Shown here: in pieces, positions 1-5,607 of the stretch
How the letters are laid out: each line of letters begins with the position of its first letter
Numbering within the stretch: position 1 is the first letter of the stretch
From: Bacillota bacterium
Lineage (GTDB): Bacteria > Bacillota > Clostridia > Peptostreptococcales > Anaerovoracaceae
Assembly: GCA_016302545.1 (NCBI GenBank)
Contig: JAEDNK010000069.1
Coordinates: forward strand, 1-7,856
Length of the DNA stretch: 7,856 nt
Direction: 5' to 3'
Notes under the pieces: model-generated
Told to the model about the DNA's origin: nothing
What the model saw: the letters and a program-made list of their open reading frames with translations, nothing else
Database searches by the model: none
Position numbers and translations under genes: made by a program

Positions 1-360
1 AGAGAACGTAAGAATATTGAAAAAGGCCAGGCACATATCCAGTCCACCTTTAACAATACTTTAGTTACTCTGACAGATATGAGCGGTAATGCCCTTTCAT
101 GGTCATCCGCAGGTTCCCTTGGCTTCAAGGGTTCAAGAAAATCAACTCCGTTCGCAGCTCAGATGGCAGCTGAAGAGGCAGCTAAGGGCGCAATGGAACA
201 TGGTCTTAAGACTGTAGAAGTTTATGTAAAGGGACCGGGCTCCGGCAGAGAAGCAGCTATCAGAGCACTTCAGACTGCAGGACTTGAAATCACTATGATC
301 AGAGATATCACACCAATCCCTCATAACGGCTGCAGACCGCCAAAGAGAAGAAGAGTCTAG
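1..360 (+). CDS. rpsK: 30S ribosomal protein S11 (uS11), 5' end cut by the window edge
   Basis: This is a component of the 30S platform that lines the mRNA exit/E-site region and contacts 16S rRNA. The frame is open from base 1 and gives 119 residues beginning RERKNIEKGQAHIQSTFNNT. About 10 residues of the usual roughly 130 are therefore missing, and the true start lies upstream; the ATG at 79 is an internal methionine. The family hallmarks are all present: the N-terminal STFNNT motif, a central segment with KGPGSGREAAIRAL, and the C-terminal tail PHNGCRPPKRRRV. The Asn-Gly in that tail is the site known to become isoaspartate in E. coli S11. The stop is followed 19 nt later by rpsD, with the Shine-Dalgarno AAAGGAGGA at 362-370, so the two genes are co-transcribed. 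Identification is secure. Confidence 0.98.
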   Translation, partial: RERKNIEKGQAHIQSTFNNTLVTLTDMSGNALSWSSAGSLGFKGSRKSTPFAAQMAAEEAAKGAMEHGLKTVEVYVKGPGSGREAAIRALQTAGLEITMIRDITPIPHNGCRPPKRRRV

Positions 361-379
361 GAAAGGAGGAGTAATTTAA

Positions 380-1000
380 ATGTCAAGATATACAGATGCA
401 AACTGCAAATTATGCAGAAGAGAAGGTCAAAAGCTTTTCTTAAAGGGCGAAAGATGCTATAGCAGCAAATGTGCTATCGAAAGAAGAAATTACGCTCCCG
501 GACAGCACGGTCAGGCAAGAAAGAAACAGTCAGACTACGGCAACCAGTTAAGAGAAAAGCAGAAGGCAAAGAGATTCTACGGAATGCAGGAAACTCAGTT
601 CAGAAACTTATTCGAAAAGGCTGCAAAGAGACAGGGTAAGACCGGTGAAAACCTTCTTATCTTACTGGAAACAAGACTGGATAACGTAGTATTCAGACTT
701 GGCTTTGCCGCTTCCAGAAAGGAAGCACGCCAGCTTGTAACTCATGGACACTTTACTGTAAACGGCAAGAAGGCTGACATTCCTTCAATGGAAGTGAAGG
801 CCGGAGACGTTATCGCAGTTAAGGAAAAGAGCCAGAAGTCACCTAAGTTCAAGGAAATCAAGGAAATGTCAATCACAGTTCCTGCATGGATGAGCGTAGA
901 TGTTGACAAGCTGGAAGGTAAAGTTGTTGCTATGCCAAGAAGAGAAGAAATCGATACTCCAATTGCAGAGCACTTAATCGTCGAGTTATATTCCAAGTAA
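380..1000 (+). CDS. rpsD: 30S ribosomal protein S4 (uS4), zinc-binding four-cysteine form
   Basis: This is a primary 16S rRNA-binding protein that nucleates 30S body assembly and helps form the mRNA entry channel; in some bacteria it also represses its own operon. It has 206 residues, a normal length. The N-terminus carries Cys9, Cys12, Cys26 and Cys31 (C-x2-C-x13-C-x4-C), the zinc-ribbon type known from Thermus S4. Bacillus subtilis has the cysteine-free type. Next comes the APGQHGQ motif at about 39-45. The S4 RNA-binding fold spans roughly residues 96-160 (TRLDNVVFRLGFAASRKEAR onward, then VNGKK). The start ATG is set by AAAGGAGGA at 362-370, 9 nt upstream. The position between rpsK and rpoA follows the E. 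coli and clostridial alpha-operon order; in B. subtilis rpsD lies elsewhere. Confidence 0.98.
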   Translation: MSRYTDANCKLCRREGQKLFLKGERCYSSKCAIERRNYAPGQHGQARKKQSDYGNQLREKQKAKRFYGMQETQFRNLFEKAAKRQGKTGENLLILLETRLDNVVFRLGFAASRKEARQLVTHGHFTVNGKKADIPSMEVKAGDVIAVKEKSQKSPKFKEIKEMSITVPAWMSVDVDKLEGKVVAMPRREEIDTPIAEHLIVELYSK

Positions 1001-1037
1001 GAACCTAGCTTGAAGAAGTTAAAGTGAAGCTTGGAAT
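990..1037 (+). repeat. Inverted repeat spanning the rpsD stop, just before the rpoA ribosome binding site
   Basis: ATTCCAAG (990-997) and CTTGGAAT (1030-1037) are perfect 8-bp complements, with one wobble pair possible on each side. A competing hairpin uses CCTAGCTT (1004-1011) against AAGCTTGG (1027-1034) with one mismatch; the two cannot form together. The structure ends 2 nt before the rpoA Shine-Dalgarno site. There is no terminator T-tract tied to either stem, since the TTTTTT at 1049-1054 lies after the ribosome binding site. A role in RNA processing or tuning of rpoA translation is inference only. Confidence 0.35.
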
Positions 1038-1039
1038 GA

Positions 1040-1048
1040 AAGGGAGGG
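1040..1048 (+). promoter_or_regulatory. Ribosome binding site that fixes the GTG start of rpoA
   Basis: AAGGGAGGG lies 7 nt before the GTG at 1056. The next in-frame methionine is residue 117, inside the conserved N-terminal domain, so GTG is the only sensible start. Confidence 0.85.
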
Positions 1049-1055
1049 TTTTTTA

Positions 1056-2000
1056 GTGATAGAAATCGAAAAACCAACAATCAATAAATATATTGATGAA
1101 GATGGAAACTACGGTAAATTCGTAGTAGAACCTTTGGAAAGAGGCTACGGCACCACACTGGGAAATGCACTCAGAAGAATTCTTTTGAGCTCACTTCCGG
1201 GCGCAGCAGTCACATCAGTAAAAATCGACGGAGTACTTCACGAGTTTTCAACTATTGCCGGCGTCAAAGAAGACGTTACGGAAATCATCTTAAACTTAAA
1301 GAAACTTGCTGTTAGATTAAACGGCGAAAACACTAAGAGAGTAATAATCAATGCAGTCGGTCCTAAGGAAGTGACCGCAGCCGATATTATCGGAGACTCA
1401 GATATGGAGATTTTCAATCCTGAGCTTCATATCGCCACTCTCGAGGAAAACGCAACTCTTGTAATGGAAATCAATCTTGCAAGAGGCAGGGGCTATGTAC
1501 CGGCAGAGATGAACAAGACTGAAAGCACACCGATTTCAGTTATCCCTGTTGACTCCATTTACACCCCTGTAAGAAAGGTTAATTTTACAGTAGAAAATAC
1601 CAGAGTAGGTCAGGTAACTGACTATGACAGACTGGTGCTTGAAATCTGGACGGACGGCTCAATCACTCCTGAGGAGGGCGTGTCCATCGGCGCTAAGATT
1701 ATGCAGGAACACCTTAACCTGTTTATCCAGCTTACCGATGCTACAGGCTCTATGGAAATCATGGTTGAGAAGGAAGAAGACCAGAAGGAAAAGGCTCTTG
1801 AAATGACCATTGAAGAACTTGAACTTTCAGTTCGTTCCTTCAACTGCCTGAAGAGAGCTGCTATCAACACAGTAGAAGAACTTACTCAGAAATCAGAAGA
1901 TGACATGATGAAGGTTAGAAACCTTGGAAAGAAATCTCTTGATGAAGTAAAAGCTAAATTGGAAGAACTGGGCCTTTCTTTAAGACCCAGCGATGATTAA
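1056..2000 (+). CDS. rpoA: DNA-directed RNA polymerase alpha subunit
   Basis: The alpha subunit dimerises to scaffold assembly of beta and beta-prime, and its C-terminal domain binds UP-element DNA and activators. It has 314 residues, the usual length. The N-terminal domain covers about 1-230 and includes the assembly signature EPLERGYGTTLGNALRRILL at 26-45 and a GRGY loop at 144-147. A charged linker (EKEEDQKEKALE) runs from about 238 to 249. The C-terminal domain starts near 250; its VRSFNCLK segment (259-266) contains Arg260 and Asn263, which match the DNA-contacting Arg265 and Asn268 of E. coli. It ends with the helix-hairpin-helix RNLGKKSLDEVKAKLEELGL. Translation starts at GTG after AAGGGAGGG. 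The gene lies between rpsD and rplQ in the alpha operon, 26 nt before rplQ. Nothing is truncated. Confidence 0.99.
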   Translation: MIEIEKPTINKYIDEDGNYGKFVVEPLERGYGTTLGNALRRILLSSLPGAAVTSVKIDGVLHEFSTIAGVKEDVTEIILNLKKLAVRLNGENTKRVIINAVGPKEVTAADIIGDSDMEIFNPELHIATLEENATLVMEINLARGRGYVPAEMNKTESTPISVIPVDSIYTPVRKVNFTVENTRVGQVTDYDRLVLEIWTDGSITPEEGVSIGAKIMQEHLNLFIQLTDATGSMEIMVEKEEDQKEKALEMTIEELELSVRSFNCLKRAAINTVEELTQKSEDDMMKVRNLGKKSLDEVKAKLEELGLSLRPSDD

Positions 2001-2026
2001 TTCTTTGCAGAAAGGAGAATCTTAAA

Positions 2027-2368
2027 ATGCCTGGATACAGAAAATTAGGCAGACCTTCAGCTCACAGAAAGTCAATGCTGAGAAACCTTGTAACTGACTT
2101 ATTCAGAGAAGGTAGAATTCAGACTACTGACTGCAGAGCTAAGGAGGCTAGAAGAGAAGCTGAAAAGCTGATTACATTAGCAAAACGCGGTGACCTCCAC
2201 GCAAGAAGACAGGTTTTATCATATGTATTTGATGAAACAGTCGTTACCAAGCTGTTTGAGGAAATCGCTCCAAAATACGCTGACAGAAACGGCGGATACA
2301 CCAGAATTCTCAAGTTAGGACCTCGTCAGGGCGACAACGCAGAGGTTGTATTCTTAGAGTTAGTATAA
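2027..2368 (+). CDS. rplQ: 50S ribosomal protein L17 (bL17)
   Basis: This is a bacteria-specific 50S protein near the exit-tunnel side of the large subunit. It has 113 residues, typical for short bacterial L17 without a C-terminal extension. It begins with the family signature MPGYRKLGRPSAHRKSMLRN, followed by LVTDLFREGRIQTTDCRAKE, and ends with the conserved GGYTRILKLGPRQGDNAEVV segment. The start is fixed by AAAGGAGA at 2011-2018, 8 nt upstream. It is the last gene of the alpha operon here: a strong intrinsic terminator begins 36 nt after its stop, and the following genes have a different character. Confidence 0.98.
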   Translation: MPGYRKLGRPSAHRKSMLRNLVTDLFREGRIQTTDCRAKEARREAEKLITLAKRGDLHARRQVLSYVFDETVVTKLFEEIAPKYADRNGGYTRILKLGPRQGDNAEVVFLELV

Positions 2369-2404
2369 TAAATTCTGACAGCATATAACAGATGACAAAC
2401 AATG

Positions 2405-2433
2405 AAACGTCGGCTAGCCAGCCGGCGTTTTTT
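2405..2433 (+). terminator. Intrinsic terminator of the ribosomal protein/rpoA operon
   Basis: AAACGTCGGCT (2405-2415) pairs with AGCCGGCGTTT (2420-2430), giving 11 base pairs with one G-T wobble around a four-base loop (AGCC, 2416-2419). A run of six T follows at 2428-2433. The GC-rich stem plus T-tract 36 nt after the rplQ stop is a classical Rho-independent terminator. Its T-tract runs directly into the extended -10 element at 2435-2443. Confidence 0.95.
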
Positions 2434-2444
2434 GTGGTATAATG
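2433..2444 (+). repeat. Copy 1 of the TGTGRTATAATG direct repeat
   Basis: TGTGGTATAATG here matches TGTGATATAATG at 2517-2528 in 11 of 12 bases, 84 bp apart. The complement of 2487-2498 reads TGTGATTCAATG, an inverted third copy that matches copy 2 in 10 of 12. Copies 1 and 2 each contain a consensus extended -10, so part of the similarity reflects promoter function; the shared flanking TGTG and G are extra. Confidence 0.6.
2435..2443 (+). promoter_or_regulatory. Extended -10 promoter element directly after the terminator (P1)
   Basis: TGGTATAAT is a perfect match to the sigma-A extended -10 consensus TGnTATAAT. The predicted start of transcription is around 2449-2451. The expected -35 region (about 2414-2421) falls in the terminator stem and shows no TTGACA-like hexamer, so this would be an extended -10 promoter without a -35. 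It would transcribe the Fn3 gene, and probably pcrA-ligA, with a leader of about 87 nt. Confidence 0.6.
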
Positions 2445-2492
2445 ATTCCACCGATTATGTCTGCGGCGTTGCCGCAAGGAAGGAATCATTGA

Positions 2493-2522
2493 ATCACAGC
2501 TACGCAGACTTGAAGCTGTGAT
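2493..2522 (+). repeat. Perfect 9-bp hairpin overlapping the second -10 element
   Basis: ATCACAGCT (2493-2501) and AGCTGTGAT (2514-2522) are exact complements with a 12-nt loop (2502-2513). The 3' arm contains the TG of the extended -10 and the first T of TATAAT, so on a longer transcript or as DNA cruciform it overlaps P2. TGTGA in the 3' arm can also pair with TCACA at 2530-2534, giving a competing small inverted repeat around the -10. Confidence 0.6.
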
Positions 2523-2527
2523 ATAAT
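2519..2527 (+). promoter_or_regulatory. Second extended -10 element, 9 nt before the Fn3 start codon (P2)
   Basis: TGATATAAT is again a perfect TGnTATAAT. Its predicted transcription start, about 7 nt downstream, falls at 2533-2535, only 2-4 nt before the ATG at 2537. This predicts a leaderless or nearly leaderless mRNA and fits the absence of any Shine-Dalgarno sequence. No -35 hexamer is visible at 16-18 bp spacing. An inverted repeat TGTGA/TCACA (2517-2521, 2530-2534) brackets the -10, as a repressor operator could. Confidence 0.45.
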
Positions 2528-2536
2528 GTTCACACT

Positions 2537-3334
2537 ATGAAAAAGATATTAAAAAAGGCGTTTACAATTATTTTTGTGCTAGCCATGATTGCAGGCACGG
2601 TTCAGACTGCCCAGGCTGCATCTGCGCCGGCACAGGTAAACTTAACGGTTAAACAGACGGCATCTAAAACCGTCACTTTGTCGTGGAAAAAAGTCAGCGG
2701 TGCTGACGGTTATGAGATATACCGCAAGACAGGTGCAAACGGCAAATATACCAAAATCAAGACCATAACAAGCGGCAGTACGGTAAAATATAAAACCACA
2801 GGCTTAACTATCGGTAAGAAATATTACTACAAGGTAAGGGCATATGACAAACAGGGCAGCAAGACTGTACGAGGCAAGTACAGCCCGGTAAAGTCGGTGA
2901 CGGTGATCAATTACAAGCCTGTGTTAACTATAAGTTTGCCAACTTCAATAAACAGAACCGTTGGGACCATCAAAATTACCGTAACAAGCAGCGCCAAAAA
3001 CGACAGCTGTTATTTTGACGGAGATTTTGCTCTTGAGGATTTGAGCAGCAGCGGGAAGGTTCACAACCTGCAGATAGTAAGTTACGAGAAGCCGGATGCG
3101 AATATTAAGGGCCAGCTTTCCCAAGGCAAAAGGCTTCTCCTTCGGGCAGGAGAAAAGGTTATACTGACCTGTAAGCTTGACAGCGTCTTTGATTATGACA
3201 GAACCAAGGCGCAGCTGACGGCCTGCCTTGTGTATAAACAGAAGGATTATGTGAGTGTGTATGATACCGAAAAGAAAAATCGAATTTTCACCGCAGCAGA
3301 GTATTATGAGTATTTGACGGGAGAAAGACTATGA
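2537..3334 (+). CDS. Secreted protein with one fibronectin type III domain and an unassigned C-terminal domain
   Basis: The 265-residue product starts with a classical Sec signal peptide: basic MKKILKK, a hydrophobic core at about 8-22, and a likely signal peptidase I cut after Ala27 (AQA). Residues about 31-124 form a fibronectin type III domain, with Trp50, the YEIYRK strand at 59-64, Leu90 and the YYYKVRAY tyrosine-corner strand at 96-103. Residues 125-265 look beta-rich and have three cysteines (158, 212, 230); I do not recognise this part. There is no LPxTG motif, C-terminal membrane segment or lipobox, so it is probably released or held non-covalently at the wall. An adhesion or envelope role is inference. 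The ATG is the first possible start after an in-frame stop at 2519-2521, yet no Shine-Dalgarno precedes it. The stop overlaps the pcrA start (ATGA), which implies translational coupling. Confidence 0.8.
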   Translation: MKKILKKAFTIIFVLAMIAGTVQTAQAASAPAQVNLTVKQTASKTVTLSWKKVSGADGYEIYRKTGANGKYTKIKTITSGSTVKYKTTGLTIGKKYYYKVRAYDKQGSKTVRGKYSPVKSVTVINYKPVLTISLPTSINRTVGTIKITVTSSAKNDSCYFDGDFALEDLSSSGKVHNLQIVSYEKPDANIKGQLSQGKRLLLRAGEKVILTCKLDSVFDYDRTKAQLTACLVYKQKDYVSVYDTEKKNRIFTAAEYYEYLTGERL

Positions 3335-5568
3335 ATTTAGACCATTTAAATAAAGAACAGCAAAAAGCGGCGACTCATATTGACGGGCCGCTGCTTATTC
3401 TTGCAGGAGCAGGAAGCGGCAAGACTGCCACCATGACTCACAGAATCGCATATCTTATTGAACAGGGGGTAAGCCCTTACAGTATTTTAGCCGTGACCTT
3501 CACCAACAAGGCGGCAAAGGAAATGCGGGACAGGGTGGAAAAGCTGGTAGGTCCGTGTCCCGGCATGTGGATAATGACTTTTCACGCCATGAGCTTGAGA
3601 ATTCTTCGGGAGTATTACTATGCTGCGGGCTACGACAGGAACTTTGTGGTCTACGATACGGTGGATCAGAAAACTTTGATAAAGAACATAATAAAAGAGC
3701 AGAATATAGACAGCAAGCAGTTTCCTGCACCCTACCTTTCTGCAATTATAAGCAAGGAAAAGGAGGCTGACTCAGCTCCGGAGAATTTTTTTGATCTAAG
3801 TGACAGAAGTCCTAAAGCCAAGGTGATATACAACGTATACAAGGAATATCAGCGTCAGCTTAAGGCAAACAATGCCATGGATTTTGACGATCTGCTGCTG
3901 AACGCGCTCCATGTGCTTAAGGACAATCCGGATATCCTGGCTCAGTACCAGAGCCGCTTCAGATACATAATGGTGGACGAGTATCAGGACACCAACCACA
4001 TTCAATACGAGATAATAAAGATGATGGCACAGGGACATAAGAACCTATGCGTGGTAGGCGACGACGATCAGTGCATCTACCAGTGGAGAGGGGCCGACAT
4101 CAGGAATATTCTTGACTTTGAAAAGGACTTTCCGTCAACCAAGGTAATAAAGCTGGAACAGAATTACCGCTCCTGCGGCAACATTCTGTCTGCCGCTCAT
4201 TCAGTGATAAAAAACAACAGAGGGCGAAAAGCTAAGAAGCTTTGGACGGAAGCGGAGGCGGGGTCCCCAATCGTATATAAGCGATGTGACAGCGACAAGG
4301 AAGAGGCATATTATGTGGCGCAGGAAATCGAGCTGCTTTCCGGCTCAGGCAAAAAAGGCTATGATGATTTTGCCGTACTTTACAGAACAAATGCCCAGTC
4401 CAGACTTTTTGAAGACGCGCTGAAACGCAGACATATCCCATATCAGATACTTTCAGGCTTTAGCTTTTACGAGCGCAAGGAAACCAAGGACATGATATGC
4501 TATATGCGTCTTGTGGTTAATCCGGCAGACGACCTGGCTCTAAAGAGGATTATAAACGAGCCTAAGCGTGGAATAGGAGCTACCACTCTCGGCAAGCTGG
4601 AGACATTGGCGAAAGTAAAGGGGCAGTCCCTGTTTGAAACCCTTTCACAGGAGGAGGTTATATACAGCCTGCCTGCAAAAGTATCGGCTGCTGTAAAGGA
4701 GCTGATGGATGTGATGAAGCTGTGTCGGGAGGAAAAGGAAAACCTGAGAGTTTCAGACATATACGACAATCTCCTTGTAAAAACAGGATACATGAAAGCC
4801 CTTGAAGACGAAAACACCCTTGAGGCCGAAAGCCGTATAGAAAACCTTCTCGACTTTAAATCGTTCATTTACGATTTTGAGGAGGAAAAGGCCAATGCCG
4901 GAGAACCGGCTACTTTGGAGGAGTTTCTGGAAAGAGTGGCGACGGACAGCGATACTGATAAATATGACGATGAATCAGGAAAGGTCACCCTCATGACAAT
5001 GCACAGTGCCAAAGGGCTGGAATTCCCTGTGGTATTTATGCCGGGTATGGAGGACGGATTGTTCCCGGGCCACAGGGCACTGGACAGAGAGGATGGCCTT
5101 GAGGAGGAACGCAGGCTTTGTTATGTAGGCATGACCCGTGCCAAGGAAAGGCTTTTTCTTACAAGCGCCGCTTATCGGGTGCTTTACGGACACGGAGAAT
5201 ATACAAGAGAGTCTGCTTTCCTGAGAGAACTGGATAAGTCCCTTCTGGACGAAGCGGGAGACACTATATACGAACCGTCAAGAAGGACAAACAACAGGTT
5301 GGGTGTTGATACGGGAAGTTTGGACGGCTACAACGAAAATCCGCCGTTCAGACCGTATAATTTCGACCCGCTGAAGTATGCTAAGCAGTCGGTTAAGGAA
5401 GCGGCAGCAGGAAGGGGCGAAGAGTTTATGCAGGGAGATCAGGTGACCCATGGCAAGTTCGGACACGGAATAGTTGTGGATTCGGACGCTAAAACGGTGA
5501 CCGTGGTCTTCGAGGAGGCCGGGACAAAGAAGCTGGCTAAGGGCATTGCACCCCTTAAAAAAGTATAG
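3331..5568 (+). CDS. pcrA: ATP-dependent 3'-5' DNA helicase PcrA (UvrD/Rep superfamily 1A)
   Basis: PcrA unwinds DNA and strips proteins during repair, plasmid replication and transcription-replication conflicts. The 745-residue protein has all SF1A motifs: Q motif (LNKEQQ, 6-11), Walker A AGAGSGKT (25-32), Ia AVTFTNKAAKEM (54-65), Walker B VDEYQD (215-220), III GDDDQCIYQWRGA (243-255), IV LEQNYRS (275-281), V TLMTMHSAKGLEF (553-565) and VI YVGMTRAKERL (598-608, with Arg603). A variable linker at about 630-697 leads to a C-terminal Tudor-like module (about 700-745, GDQVTHGKFGHGIV) of the kind known to bind RNA polymerase. Length and architecture match Bacillus PcrA. The ATG overlaps the upstream stop by 4 bp, with GGGAG at 3319-3323 as ribosome binding site. 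ligA follows after 39 nt, the same pcrA-ligA pairing seen in many Bacillota. It is complete, with no missing motif. Confidence 0.98.
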   Translation: MNLDHLNKEQQKAATHIDGPLLILAGAGSGKTATMTHRIAYLIEQGVSPYSILAVTFTNKAAKEMRDRVEKLVGPCPGMWIMTFHAMSLRILREYYYAAGYDRNFVVYDTVDQKTLIKNIIKEQNIDSKQFPAPYLSAIISKEKEADSAPENFFDLSDRSPKAKVIYNVYKEYQRQLKANNAMDFDDLLLNALHVLKDNPDILAQYQSRFRYIMVDEYQDTNHIQYEIIKMMAQGHKNLCVVGDDDQCIYQWRGADIRNILDFEKDFPSTKVIKLEQNYRSCGNILSAAHSVIKNNRGRKAKKLWTEAEAGSPIVYKRCDSDKEEAYYVAQEIELLSGSGKKGYDDFAVLYRTNAQSRLFEDALKRRHIPYQILSGFSFYERKETKDMICYMRLVVNPADDLALKRIINEPKRGIGATTLGKLETLAKVKGQSLFETLSQEEVIYSLPAKVSAAVKELMDVMKLCREEKENLRVSDIYDNLLVKTGYMKALEDENTLEAESRIENLLDFKSFIYDFEEEKANAGEPATLEEFLERVATDSDTDKYDDESGKVTLMTMHSAKGLEFPVVFMPGMEDGLFPGHRALDREDGLEEERRLCYVGMTRAKERLFLTSAAYRVLYGHGEYTRESAFLRELDKSLLDEAGDTIYEPSRRTNNRLGVDTGSLDGYNENPPFRPYNFDPLKYAKQSVKEAAAGRGEEFMQGDQVTHGKFGHGIVVDSDAKTVTVVFEEAGTKKLAKGIAPLKKV

Positions 5569-5596
5569 AAAAAGAAATAAGTAAGATGAACAGTTC

Positions 5597-5602
5597 GGAG
5601 GG
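5597..5602 (+). promoter_or_regulatory. Ribosome binding site that fixes the GTG start of ligA
   Basis: GGAGGG lies 5 nt before the GTG at 5608. An ATG at 5586 is in another frame, and the next in-frame methionine is residue 14, without a ribosome binding site. Confidence 0.8.
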
Positions 5603-5607
5603 AAACA

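Larger units (their letters stand above)
2432..2534 (+). other. Structured intergenic element of unknown function (hairpins plus repeated promoter-like units)
   Basis: The stretch between the terminator and the Fn3 gene contains AATGATTCC/GGAATCATT (2441-2449 with 2482-2490, perfect 9 bp). Inside this is TGCGGC-GTT-GCCGCA (2462-2476, 6 bp with a 3-nt loop). Next is ATCACAGCT/AGCTGTGAT (2493-2501 with 2514-2522, perfect 9 bp, 12-nt loop). The loop of the last hairpin carries CGCAGAC (2503-2509), complementary to GTCTGCG (2459-2465), so a pseudoknot or switch between folds is possible. With wobble pairs and one mismatch the first repeat extends to 2432-2449 against 2482-2499. I do not recognise it as a known riboswitch or RNA family. 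It may instead act as DNA, as an operator array around two promoters. Confidence 0.5.

Noticed and set aside
79..360. A shorter rpsK starting at the ATG at 79
   Set aside because: The frame is open and matches conserved S11 sequence back to base 1, so this ATG is internal and the gene is truncated by the window edge.
2369..2404. A further element between the rplQ stop and the terminator
   Set aside because: The AT-rich stretch shows no repeat, stem or open frame that I can support.
2493..2522. Possible c-di-GMP riboswitch because of an ACGCA stretch in a loop
   Set aside because: The rest of the GEMM consensus (GNRA tetraloop hairpin, receptor and flanking conserved bases) is not present.
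2517..2534. Canonical CRP/FNR site
   Set aside because: The half-sites fit TGTGA/TCACA, but the spacing is 8 rather than 6 bases; kept only as a generic dyad.
5586..5588. ATG upstream of ligA as the ligA start
   Set aside because: It is out of frame with ligA; the GTG at 5608 has a ribosome binding site at 5597-5602.
5569..5607. Terminator or promoter between pcrA and ligA
   Set aside because: The 39-nt gap has no stem followed by a T-tract and no convincing -10/-35 pair; the genes appear co-transcribed.
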